A stretch of 64,000 nt of DNA from the NCBI RefSeq assembly GCF_016859285.1, contig NC_053401.1:6516469-6580468 (forward strand), given 5' to 3'. Below the pieces are notes generated by a model. It had not been told where the DNA came from. It saw only the letters and a list, made by a program, of their open reading frames with translations, and searched no databases. Below are positions 1 to 32,206 of the stretch, in pieces (the first letter of the stretch is position 1; each line of letters starts with the position of its first letter). The DNA comes from Xiphias gladius (taxonomy: Eukaryota > Chordata > Actinopteri > Istiophoriformes > Xiphiidae). A program made the position numbers and the translations under genes.

Positions 1-88
1 TTTTCATCCAGATGGATAGAAGAGTCTTTGAAGTTTCAGGAAATACCTTCAGAATAGTAGTGTTGGGAATATTTGAAAACCCAGAAGG

Positions 89-520
89 TTAATTATTATT
101 TATCGGGTAATTGTAAGGAAAATTATGGCTACCACTGTGACTCGAATGTAATGCTAATACATGAGAGCCGTCAAAGTTACAAAGCTTGTTTAAAATTCTG
201 TTGTAAGATGGAGTTTTTCCCATTTCAGCTTCATCTATGTGTAAGAAAAGAAAGTTCTGGGTCAACCAGCTTTTGACAGCTGGTAAACAGGACAAAGCAT
301 GGAGCAGTCATTATTACTGATTGCTATATAAAGTTGAGTGTCTTCTGCATAGAAGCAAAAAGCAAGAATACACCAAACAAAAGTACATAGAGAAAAGTAG
401 TGTTACAAGTATGGAGCCTTGAGGGACGACATACTTTAATTGATGGAGAGATGGACTGCTATTTTGAAGCAAGACAAACTGTGACCTACATGTAAGTCTG
501 GACCTAAATCACAAGAGTGC
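89..520 (-). mobile_element. Decayed non-LTR retrotransposon (L2/CR1/Rex-like) reverse-transcriptase fragment
   Basis: Read on the minus strand, three blocks in order resemble the reverse transcriptase of L2/CR1/Rex-type LINEs. At about 432-408 is VVPQGSIL, like the family GVPQGSILGP block. At about 353-322 is FYAEDTQLY, like the catalytic YADDTQLY block, with D to E at one position. At about 280-241 is a block around SWLTQNFLFL, like the family SWMSQNFLQLN block. The blocks are in different frames and separated by stops, so this is a dead, frameshifted relic with no intact ORF. The assignment is from motif memory; the exact clade is not decided. Confidence 0.72.
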
Positions 521-1183
521 TAGATTATAAACGGAGGACTTGGTTAAGGCCTTCCTGGTATTATACCTTTGACCCCAGTTTGAAAGATCTGTAAATAGTT
601 TAACTTGCATATTATTCTTATAGACTACAAAGAACTGTATTTGACTCTTGATTTTTGCTTGGTGAGTGTCTTCACATTCTACCACAGAGCTTCCCACAGA
701 GTTTACCAAAAGTGTGAAGTGTGACAGGCAAGTCTGATTTTTACTAAACAAACAAGAAAACTGTACAGTATTGTATATGTTGCAAGGTTTGACTCTTGAC
801 AGAATACAAATACATAAGTTATGAGCCTTTATGGGAGAAAAAGGGACAAAACTAAATAAATGTTTATGCAAAGCCCATGTCTGTGGTGTAACCATGGTAA
901 CCGTCCTTAATTTCAGAGGGGGACAATGAACGGAAATGTCTGCAGTTGCACGAGGCCTGTACGATGAAGTGGTTTGGTCAGCTGTTGTAACGGTTTTCGT
1001 TGTCATTGAGTTCTGATCGTCTGCGTTTCCCTCTGACATCGAAGTGCTGTCTCTGCTGCACGCGAGACCGTATGCCGAGCACCGTTGGTACGGGAAACCC
1101 CAGGCGGGCGCTACAGTTACTGCGTGTAACAAACGGCAACACATCATCGACGGCGCGTCGTCATCCCCTGGTGTCATTTGCAA
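509..1183 (-). other. Unrecognised 224-codon open frame
   Basis: This is the longest uninterrupted frame in the window. Its N-terminal half (about 940-1183) is CpG-rich and unlike the AT-rich surroundings, whereas its C-terminal half is ordinary AT-rich DNA that runs up to the LINE relic. I recognise no domain, signal peptide or family. It could be a first exon plus intron read-through of a minus-strand gene leaving the window, a CpG-island promoter fragment, or chance. I do not assign a function and think a complete protein of this length is unlikely. Confidence 0.15.
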
Positions 1184-1745
1184 AATGTTTGACCGCCTTT
1201 TATTCCCTGCTGTGGCAACACTTCATTCAGGTGTGCGATTCAGCTGCGTTTAGGAGAAAATGTTGAGCATTTGGTATTAGGTCATTTTCTTTGAGTTTAG
1301 GGTTCAAATTCTTTTGTCTTCATTCTCAAGCTCTTCAAACTACTGGTAAGCACTTACCAATATGCTCACTTGCTACAGTTAAAACAGCAGTTATGAGCAA
1401 GACCTGTTCCTCCTTAAATACTGGATTTCTGTCTTTTAAAAAAAATAAAATAATGGATGTAGTTGTATAAAAACACAATATGCTGTGCCTGCAAGCAGAG
1501 ATCTTCTGAAAATGGGTGGGAGTATATCAAAGCATATTTTTAATTTAAACTGGAATTGAGAACACTTATACGACCGCAATCTTTTCTGGCTAAGCGATTT
1601 CATAATTAGTATTTTGCTGCCTGCCAGCGCAATCGTCCTCTTAAAACCTGATGTTTCACATCTTAGAGATCCAGCTCTTTCAAGACCATTAACGTTTTTT
1701 TTCAACTTTTGCAGAAAAAACGTTTTCCACACAATGCTTTGAAAC
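1184..1745. other. Intergenic DNA beyond ergic2 3' end
   Basis: AT-rich sequence between the ergic2 poly(A) region and the CpG-rich patch at about 1.0-1.2 kb. I see no coding or RNA gene in it. Confidence 0.4.
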
Positions 1746-1749
1746 AAAA

Positions 1750-2256
1750 ATACACTGGAATAGTTACATTTATTTAACATTTAATTTATATTTTGTGCTG
1801 CTACAATAAATCAGAACAGAACAGAAAGCCTACAACATTTCTAAACAAGTGCCACCACAAAATGGAAATACATGTATTAAAAAAAAAAAAAAAAAAACAT
1901 GTATTACTGCAGTCACAGGGAACACATTTTCCTAAAGTGCAATAATGATGTGAATTTTACAATTATTCAAGTTACCAGCACAGACAGCTTTAGCTTATTC
2001 AATGGGGGGAAGAAAAAAAAAACGCAATTTCATGACATGGTAACGTTGGCAAATAACAAACACAATTCCTCACAAACTGAACAACAATAAATAACGAGAG
2101 AGCCTCTGTTGGTCTAAGTCGAGTCATTTGTACTTCTGGGATGAGAAAGTTCATTGCTTCATACAGTTTGTCAGGTCACCTCCTCCTCAGTAAACTACGC
2201 AGGAAGCAGAATCAGCAGTTAGATGACGGCCGAGACCCTGGTCAGAGAAAAAACGG
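1750..2256 (-). other. ergic2: ergic2 3' UTR (approximate end)
   Basis: Follows the ergic2 stop codon on the minus strand. The first good AATAAA on that strand is at 1774-1769, so cleavage is expected near 1.75 kb and the 3' UTR would be about 0.5 kb. The end is inferred, not observed; a plus-strand A-run lies at about 1879-1897. Confidence 0.5.
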
Positions 2257-4395
2257 CTACTCCCGAGGAACATTGTCAGCCAACAGAGGGATCTGGTGAT
2301 TGTTCAGATTGTTCATCTGGTTGTGTAGCTGCACATCCTGTAACAAATTTGGCACAGGTAAATCTGTTAGTGCCACGATTTATTTATTTCAGAGCATTGT
2401 TTAAAGTTCAGACTGATTTAATACAGACAGCAGCAGCAAGTTACTCCGACGCTGCTCGCAGTAATACTGAGAGCAGAATTGTTTGGCAGGACAATGGTAT
2501 AGATTCACCTCTCTGGGCCTATAGACTCCCACTTTGAAGCGACAGCAGATAACATCAAAGCAGAAGCCGACAAGCCCATGGAGCATGCCTTTTAAAGAGA
2601 GAGAGGCAAAACACAGCGATAAATGGATGAATTCATGGACAAAATTCGTTTTACTTGGTAAAATAAATCTTTTATGCAGCATATTTTGTAGCTTTTTCTC
2701 TTAAATTTAAAAGACCAGAAACGAGTGCTGCAAATAAGCTTCGTAAATGCCCCACGTACATTACATTTCCTGCGGATGGAGATTATCTGCATTGTCCACC
2801 AACGCAAATGAATAAGATGCCACTGCGGGTTAAAGCGGGCCTACCTGTGGTGGAGAATATACCCCCGATAATGCCACACAGTCGCACCAGGAACTGCCAC
2901 AGTGGCATATGCTGCTCACTGACCGTCACCATCAGGGAGCTGGTGTCGTACTTCACAAAGATGCCGGAAACACCGTGACTGCCCGCTGCGTGGTTTATCA
3001 CCCGCTCCTTGGCAACAGACAGTATGGTTTTTTTAGTCCTCCCCCCCAGGTTTCCCCGACACCCTTCATTCTCTCCGGGTCGCCCTCTACTCGCTACACA
3101 TTTTTTTGTCACAAAGTTGGGTTCAGTGTTTAAGTTCTTTTCGATTCACTTGTTACTCACTCGCTCAGTCACAGAAAACTGGTGCGTGTCTGCGGATATC
3201 TTGCGTGTGTTCAGTCTGGTGGGCACCACGGTGACGAAGTACTGGAACATCTGGTTGTCTGGGGTAGAATCACAAACCAAGGAACTGTGAAGATTTTTAA
3301 ATATTTGGTGTGTTTAAAATAATTTCAAGGAGTTAAAATATGGAAACTGGAGCTGAATAAAATGCAATTAAATGTTATAGTTCTATCAAATCCTTCATAG
3401 TACTTTAGGTGCAAGAAAACTCTTGTAACTCCCTATAAAACCTACTTAGCATAATCATCCAAAGTGAGCAAAGGACAGGTCAACAAATGATTCGATAAAT
3501 GTCCTGACACTTACATTAATCCTGCAGAAAACTCTATTTGAATGTTCTCAGGTGGGAAACGGCTTCATCGTGTGTTTTATTCTCCCCGCTCCTCACCCTA
3601 GGAACGGCAGTAACTTACTGTTATAGGTGATTTTCTCTGTGCCGTCCAGAGGATTGATGATGCCGGGTATCTCCTCCCCGAAAGATAAATGGTCTATTCG
3701 ATGGGAGAAGTTGTACGCTGTGACACAAAGATGAGAGGACGCTCGGGTTCAATCAAACCCACGACGAAGCGCTCAAAGTGCTCTAAGTGAAAGCGAGGGG
3801 GGGGGGGTTGTACTGCACTGCGATAGCACTGTTTGGGACATCTAAGGATATCTATGTAAACATCTGTTTTTGTAAATGTGACTCGCACATTTAATATATT
3901 TTATACTCTGGACATGAAATGCCCTGAGAAAAATGTATGTAATATTCCACTGAACAAATACTATTTTTTATTTTTTTTTTTAGCTGTACCCTTGGCAGGA
4001 GAGTCAAAATAATGCTGCCTGCTCAATATGTGCAGATTATAAAAGAGTTATACCGTAAAACGAGCCAAAGGAAAACATCTTTAACTCACTCTCGTGGCTC
4101 ACAAAGGCCGCAATATGGGCATGGCCCTGAGGATGGTGAATCGGCCTGAAAAAAAGACAAAATACTGGTGTCAAAAACAGCTCTATGAAGTACTGACACA
4201 AATGCTACAGTCGGTCGATGGTGAGGAATTCACTGTAGTCTGAACCATCTCTAGCTGTATCGGCCAGCAACTTTTCAGACGATTCAAGCAGTTGCTTACT
4301 TTCCCACCGTGATGTGCAGGTTTCCTGCCACCTTGTTGACATAGACGTGCCCATGTATCCTGCAAGCATTGAGTGGCTCCGTAGAGGTGTCCTCG

Positions 4396-4430
<35 letters not shown>

Positions 4431-6279
4431 TATTAAGCATCTAATCATATTCCTTAATAGTTCATTAGCAGTATCGGTAACAGGCTGCATAATATCCACA
4501 GACATCCAACGTAACTTTATTCTGTGCTCAGAAGGACAGGGCTTAATTATGTGACTGTCATTTTATCTGATTTTTGTAAAATTGTATGTTTGCACATATG
4601 ACACAGACCGTGGAGGCAGGGCAGTGGGAGCTCCTTTAAGGAGAGTTTTGTAAAGGACTTCCTGAAGCGCATGTTCCTCCCTGAGCCTGCCCTGTATGAG
4701 AAGCAACGTCCTGGAGGACAAAGAACAGGTTGATAAACTGTCACATGCTAAAAAATACTCCTCAGTGCATAGACACTACATCTGGAATGTAGTTATGCAA
4801 GATGTCTTGACTGTCGTCAACACCTGCCTGTTTGAGAAATTACTTGAGAAACAATAGCTGAGAGAGGAAAGTAACTGGATGGACCTGACCTCTAATTACC
4901 TTTTCCAGTTGTTCGACATAGTTTTAAAATGTAAAGTCAAAACTTTCTATGGCCACAAATACAAAACATCTTTTTCAGTGTTTATTCAGGTCTTATCACA
5001 GTAAGTAATCATACTTTTTCAATCCTTTTAACGTGACATTTAAAAATGGAAGATTCAATCAATTTAATCGCAAAAGAATAGAAACTGAAAACAGCTGTTG
5101 GCCAAGGAGAGGTTAGTTTAGCATGACAGGTTTCATATCATACAAGAAACTGAGTGCACCAACTAGCCACAACATTTCACTTTCACTTCACTGAAGATCT
5201 TTCATAGCCTCCAATTTAAATAACATCATTTTAGATAGTACAATTTTTTTTCTGACACTGTTACTCAGGTACATCCTGAGTGATTTCATGAAAGCTTACC
5301 TTTGCCACAGTCTCTGTTGTGGAGTCAGTTCAAAAATAACCTGATCAAACGTACAGATAGAAAAGAAAAAAAAAAAAAAAAAACGCAGCAGTGAAATATC
5401 TAAAAGCTGTGAAGAAAAACCTATACAGATGCATTGACGCTAATGTGCGCTGCAAAACTGTCTAATTACAAAAGCGGTGGTTCTTTAATAAACCGTAGAA
5501 AAGGGTACTTGTGTTCAGACGCAGAATTAAAGGTGACGAGACTATTTGAGACATGCTTCACTCACAGGCTCGTACTGGAGGCCGCTGGATGTGATCATGG
5601 TCTCAGCCAGGTCCAGAATATCTGCTCCGACATCTGTAATCACAGGCGATGACTTACTAAATTTGCCGATACATTCTGCATATGCATCGGCAGTGCACGT
5701 CTACGACCGCCTTGTCTACGTGAAAGAAAGCGAGGCGTAGAAACTCACGCTGGCATTTCATGGCAACTGTGATGTCAATGTTTATTCTCAATTTACTGTA
5801 AATAGTGAAAAAGAAGATTGAGAGTTGGTCAGTTCCACAACAGTATCCTCTTCCATTCTATAGGCAATGCAGCATGCACCAAAATCAGTAGGAAGTCACA
5901 CAATTCATTTAGGAAATGTTCATTATGTAAATATTAACATTCAATAACTGAATGTAAACTTACCTGGAAAAATCCTTGTCAACGGCATATTCATATTTCA
6001 TCCACGTGTCCTGATAAACAAAGAACTCTAGGATAGCCAGAAGTGCCATGGCACCGAAAGCTATCAGTGACACTGTGGATGAGGCAGAAGAGTAAATAGG
6101 GTTACTCTAATCTTTATTTTAAATTAATTTTATCATTATTATTTTTGTCTTTTTTTCCAGGGGGATGTCCCACCTGTTCCTCCTGATGCCGAGGTCTCCA
6201 CATAGCTGTCCGACACTTTGGGGAAGGCATCCAGCTCCTTCACCAGGCTCAGGGCTTTCTTTCGGGACAGACGCCTCAT
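2257..6279 (-). CDS. ergic2: ERGIC2 (ER-Golgi intermediate compartment protein 2), 13 coding exons
   Basis: ERGIC2 cycles between ER and Golgi in COPII/COPI carriers, in complex with ERGIC3/ERGIC1 relatives, as a cargo-receptor-like protein. Coding exons on the minus strand: 6279-6174, 6072-5964, 5795-5749, 5633-5566, 5340-5300, 4710-4609, 4395-4300, 4145-4090, 3717-3619, 3258-3161, 3007-2845, 2588-2509, 2337-2257. All splice phases fit and give 381 aa (human 377). The start matches the family N-terminus (MRRLSRKKALSLVKELDAFP). The first membrane segment is at about residues 36-56 and the second near 315-345, with a luminal domain between them. Conserved stretches include NACRIHGHVYVNKVAGN and INHAAGSHGVSGIF. 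The C-tail ends in HQIPLLADNVPRE. The donor after 4609 (GTCTGT) is weak. An in-frame upstream ATG at 6318 could add 13 residues. Confidence 0.97.
4398..4429. repeat. (AC)16 microsatellite abutting an ergic2 splice acceptor
   Basis: A perfect CA/GT run that, read on the ergic2 strand, is (TG)n directly followed by the AG acceptor (4397-4396) of the exon starting at 4395. It replaces the usual pyrimidine tract there. Confidence 0.95.
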
Positions 6280-6388
6280 CTTCAGGTCGTAGACAGGACA
6301 CTTCACCACCTCCTCCATCACAAATGAACAGTGTACATCAGCAATGCATTTGTCATATTGAGGTACAAACACAAAGATACATCTTACC
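6280..6388 (-). other. ergic2: ergic2 5' UTR part of exon 2 (possible coding extension)
   Basis: Upstream of the family start codon the frame stays open. A plausible acceptor (TTTTCCCAG on the minus strand) puts the exon start at 6388. An in-frame ATG at 6318-6316 has G at -3 and G at +4, a stronger context than the family start at 6279, which has A at both -3 and +4. Confidence 0.5.
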
Positions 6389-6863
6389 CTGGGAAAACAG
6401 ACTAGAGCAAACCGATCGTGAAATCTAGGAGAATGCTAGAATTCAAATATGGGACAGTATAATTTAAAATTTGATTTATTCATTTATTTATTTATTTTTG
6501 CAGATGTCATCCAAAACTGATGACGATATTTTTCATTTCATGCAAACACCACCAGTGGAATTTGCCAGTGGTACATTAATACTGATGCTTGTTGAGGATG
6601 CAGACATTTTAAAAACACATTCTCGACACTTTAGACACTCTTCCTCGGTAGCTTTCCCGGTTTATTCCTTAACACCACACTGTTTCCAAGTGTGTTTCCA
6701 CCGCGATGAGCACAAATGACCTCACCTCAGATGAATAAAACTTGCAGTATTTATTTTGGCATAACATTATCAGATATGTTTCTAGAGCTTTGTAACCTCA
6801 ACCCAAAAATTATTTTTTGTAAATATTTTAAAATAAAATACTAATAAAACATTTTTTTTTAAA

Positions 6864-7229
6864 AACGATTATTAATCACAATTATTTTCATTATCAAATA
6901 ATCTGCAGATTATTTTCTTGATAAATGAATTAACCGTTTGTCATGTCAGAGAATGGTGAAAAGAGCCCATCGCAATTTTCTTGAACATCTTCAAATGGCT
7001 TTTTCTGTTTAATTTAATTTAATTTTGTCTTTTTGTCAGACAAAGCGTAAAATTCTCACTGTCACATAAGACAAAGAAAAGCAGCCAATTCTCACAAACG
7101 TGATGCTGAAACAAATGTTTGCCGTTTTTTGCCGGACAAAAAGACTGAAACGACTAATCAAGTATCAAAATAGTTGGTGATTGATTTTTTTTTTTTCAAT
7201 CAATTAATCGATTCGTTGTCTCAGCCCTG
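6864..7229 (+). repeat. Teleost interspersed repeat, family A copy 1
   Basis: Runs from an ACGATTATT-type left end, through ATAAGACAAAGAAAAGCAGC in the middle, to an ATTAATCGATT...CAGCCCTG right end. It is the same family as the copies at 31.5 kb and 56.0 kb, both inverted relative to this one. From memory, this is one of the commonest short elements in fish genomes. The CAGGGCTG-like ends suggest a non-autonomous DNA transposon, which is inference. It lies in ergic2 intron 1. Confidence 0.7.
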
Positions 7230-7643
7230 ACAACATTACACAGGATCGCCACAGTCGTGCCCCCACATCACGCTAATGATTTTGAAACCGGTCCCTGAAT
7301 CCTCCAAACATATTTTTCAGCAAATATTGTGTGGTCAGAAAGGCTGAGTCTATCTTCAACCACAGTAGACGCCCCTAAAAAAAAATAATGTATAATAATG
7401 CAAACCACCGACAGACACAGCTCGCGCCTCTATATTGACACTGCGATACTGCAGAGAAACGGTCAAAGAGACCAGAAATGACAAGGTCTCCATACAGTCG
7501 ATGCTGAGAATGACAGATAAAGCTAATAACAACGGAGATGTTCTCTGTTTCATGAAGATATGATCTACTGTCCGCCCTCCGCCTCCCTGGAGCATCCCGT
7601 CTGTTACTCCCTCCCAGCGCCGTCTACTTATTATCCGCCTCAC

Positions 7644-7735
7644 CTCTTTTCATCCGCCGGTCGGCTGTTAATTCGTGCCGGCGTGTCCCCGGAAGCCGCG
7701 CTCGGCGAGTTATAGGCGCGGTTCGGAATTATATC
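7644..7735 (-). other. ergic2: Probable ergic2 5' UTR exon 1
   Basis: On the minus strand, AAAAGAG|GTGAGG makes a good donor at 7643-7642, inside a GC-rich block (about 7.55-7.9 kb) of the kind expected for a housekeeping promoter. The left limit of the exon (transcription start near 7.73 kb) is a guess. Confidence 0.5.
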
Positions 7736-7900
7736 TGAATTTTAGCGCACCATGTTCCCATCCATGATGCTAACTCAGGGGAGGGGGGCGAGGGGGGGGC
7801 GGGGCTCGCTTCTTCCTTGTTTGGGTAAAGGGGGACGTCAGAGTGTGCGTAGCGTGCGCGCTCCAGTCCGCGTGGGCGCGCGTGGAGCAATGTCGCCGTT
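7736..7900. promoter_or_regulatory. CpG-rich promoter region between ergic2 and kdm7aa
   Basis: Very GC- and CpG-dense compared with flanking DNA, with a long G-rich run near 7.78-7.80 kb and several GCGCGC-type blocks at 7.85-7.89 kb. It lies immediately upstream of the inferred ergic2 first exon. No TATA box is obvious. Confidence 0.5.
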
Positions 7901-10560
7901 CGGTCAGCAGGTGGCGTTTTAATACCAAAATGTTAGACCTTTAAAAAAAAAAAAAAAAAAAAAGGAAACAGGAAAAAGAAATAAATGTATGTAATTAAAG
8001 TAGTTTAAGAATAGAATACAATAGAAAGGAATAGAATAAGGTAGAAGGCTTTTATTGCTTGGTTCACATAGCTTTATGGGTGATTCTGAAAAGGCAGGCA
8101 GTGAAACAAAGGGGTTATTTAATAGGTTTTGATGTGTTATAATCTAACAGCCCATTATGGGCAGAAAATAAGAACTTCTGTAGCTGTGATTCTTGCGATG
8201 TGACACGGACCTGATAAAAAAAAAAAAAAAAAGAAAGGTCCCCCTGCTTTGAATAATAGGTTTGGTACTGATATAGCTTTTCCACAAAAAAGTTCAGTTA
8301 CCGTGTTTAAAATTAAAATTGTTTAATGCACATCTGCTTCTCCTCCCTCGTTGAAAAAAATCCATAACCTCTGAACGTGCAAATATCATTCCCTTTAAAA
8401 GTTTTTGCTGCTGGACACGAAATATGTCCTTTAATTCACTTTTTAATGGTGGACCGAGGAGTTCAATATCTGATCGATGTAATTTTTTTTTTAAGTTTTG
8501 AGAAGTTTATTAAATGCATCGTCTCTTGCATAAAACAACTTGACACTAGACTGATTGTTTTCCTGCGTAACACTGGTCCTTTCTCCCTGTGTTTCTGTTC
8601 TCTGATGTGTCACATTTCATAAGTTAAAATGCTCATGCATGTGCAGATCCTCATGCTTTCAGATAAGTAATGATTTCAGACTTGCACGCTTTTTTGACTA
8701 TTTACAGTTTAAAATTAGAGTTGATGTAATTCAGTCAGCCTTTTTTTTTTTGGTTGGCAGTCCAGTTTTGAAATGACCCGACTGCTTAGTGTAACTAAGG
8801 TAAACAAGATGGGTGTTTGTCGTGTTTGTTTGAGGTGAAACCCAATGCCGACACAGCAGAATTTTTATTCAGATGAATTGCAGCTTACTTTCGTTTTCCA
8901 TTTTTTGATCTGTAAGTATTGTCAGTTATTTTTCTGTGTAAGGCCTGTTATAATGTTATAAGTAGGCCTGTTACACTTTGTCCTTAGGGGTGTTACATTT
9001 CTTAACAATGGTCCACAAACTAATTCAATTATGTAACTGTAAAAACCACTGTCATTGATAATATTTCAAGCGGAAACCGTGCGTTTCCAGGTAAATGAAC
9101 TGGCATTTTCTATGGTTAATGATCACGTGATTAATCAAAGAAGTAGAAGCTGTCCATGGCCATCCATCAGCAGTGACACTGACCCATCTTAAGAACCACT
9201 GACCTCCACTTAGAAGGGGTAATTAACTTCCAGGAGGAGTGTTTACAGGCATGTGTGGATCTGCACACCAGACATGAAGTTGCACTGCTCACACCGGGCT
9301 GACAACAGAGAAAACCTAACGTGAAGACATGATAATGATCAACTACAACCAAGTGATGCAGGCTGCTTTTATCACCCCAGGGACAAAGGAGATGTCTACG
9401 TCTTGCTGCAGGCTGAGAATGCACCAAAGGAAATTTAAAAAAAAAAAAAACAATTCAGATGAGATCTGCGGATTAACCCACTGAATCACATGTGTCTGCT
9501 GTGCAATGAGAGCTCATGAGTCTCTGCATGCACCAAGTCTGCTTGCCTATGCAGAGCAGCACAGATGGGCGTGTGGGGGGATGGGTGCTGTCAGCAACAC
9601 AGATCAAGCTGTGGGTCGGTGGTCCCATTGCTATTCACCACACAAGCACGTAGGGCATGTCAGACACGCTCCATGGAGACATACCAGGGGTGGATATTGT
9701 GTTTTGGTTTCCATGCTCTTCTGCAATGTCTGCCATTGCTTGAGAGTATCCTGAAAAGTAGCTCTCTGCTAAAGAGAGGTGTGAAAACACAAGGAAGGTA
9801 AACTCTGCAACTGTGCAGAGTTTACCTTCCTTGAGAGCGCTGCTCTGAACTGTGTGACAATATCAGGTTGTTTTTTTTTTCTTTGCATCACATCAGCTGT
9901 GTTCATAGGTTGCTGATAAGTCTGTACTGACGCTGGACATTTGGATGTAGGTACTCGATGCTCATTTCAGTCACCTAAAAACACTTTTTACACATTGTTT
10001 GCCAACAATTTACATCTGCTTTTTGTTCATCTTCACTTGCTTAAGTGAAGCTACAATACAGTAATATTGAATAAAAAGCACTGCTATCCATAATATAATG
10101 CTGTTGTTGTTGTTTTTTTTTAAATCCTTCATTCACATTTTCTGAAAGTAAGATTGGCATATTTTTGTGGAGATGTGGGGATCTTGATGAGGATTTAAGA
10201 TAAACTTCTTGGGGGTTCTTTGTGAGTTTTTAATGCTATATTAGGTTGGATGGGTCCGATGAACACATCCACTGAAATGTATAAAAAGTCACATTAGTTA
10301 AGTAGTATTAGTTAGTAGTAAATTATCTTTAAATCCTCTTTACTTGTATAATGCAAATTGAAATTAACAACACCATTTACCCCACTTATTGCCTATGAAG
10401 CTCACCATTTTCCTTTATTTAGTCTGAATATGATCAGATTCAGCCGAATACACGTCTCAGGCTGTAACGTTGACGACACGGCCGAAAACAACCCCGTTTT
10501 GTCATCGCTTTGCTGGAAAAAAAAAAAAAAAAGTTTGTCCGTCGCTGGTGCGCCTACACA
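7901..10560. other. Intergenic DNA between ergic2 and kdm7aa
   Basis: About 2.7 kb of mostly AT-rich DNA with A- and T-runs. Apart from the hairpin at 9790-9833 I see no gene, RNA or recognisable transposon. The stretch at 9.13-9.75 kb is somewhat more GC-rich but its frames show no known domain. Confidence 0.5.
9790..9833. repeat. Perfect 19-bp inverted repeat (hairpin, 6-nt loop)
   Basis: The arms 9790-9808 and 9815-9833 are exact reverse complements (CAAGGAAGGTAAACTCTGC and its complement) around the loop AACTGT. No U-tract follows and the context is intergenic. It may be a fold-back remnant of a small element or a structured transcript. Confidence 0.9.
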
Positions 10561-10706
10561 ACCAGATGGAAATTAAGACTTTGGAAAGTGACGTCAGAGG
10601 CGGGATTGCCTAGAATGGCGGATCTCGTCTACCCTCGGCTGTTTCCGGACGGTGGGTTAAATCCCCGCCCCGCTTCATTCCTGCGTTGTTTGGGGACAGT
10701 AGGAAG
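10561..10706 (+). promoter_or_regulatory. kdm7aa: kdm7aa promoter / 5' UTR with CRE, GC box and YY1-type motif
   Basis: Contains a full palindromic CRE, TGACGTCA, at 10589-10596, an Sp1-type GC box CCCCGCCCCGC at 10663-10673, and a GAATGGCGG block near 10613. A YY1-like AAGATGGCGGC at 10704-10714 has the start codon inside it. This is a TATA-less CpG promoter; the exact transcription start is not determined. Confidence 0.55.
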
Positions 10707-32069
<21,363 letters not shown>

Positions 32070-32179
32070 CACTCCAAAAACATCAGAGGCAACGGAGAAG
32101 TTGGGGATGTAATCTTGTCAAAAAAAAAAACCCAACAATTTGTGTTTTTGTTACCAGACACTTTTGTGCTGTATAAAGT

Positions 32180-32206
32180 GGGGGGTGGGGTGGGGTGGGG
32201 TGGGGG
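32180..32206 (+). promoter_or_regulatory. kdm7aa: Predicted RNA G-quadruplex in kdm7aa 3' UTR
   Basis: Pattern G6-T-G4-T-G4-T-G4-T-G5 on the sense strand, about 110 nt after the stop codon. Five G-tracts with one-base loops is an arrangement known to form very stable parallel quadruplexes. Its function here is unknown. Confidence 0.7.
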
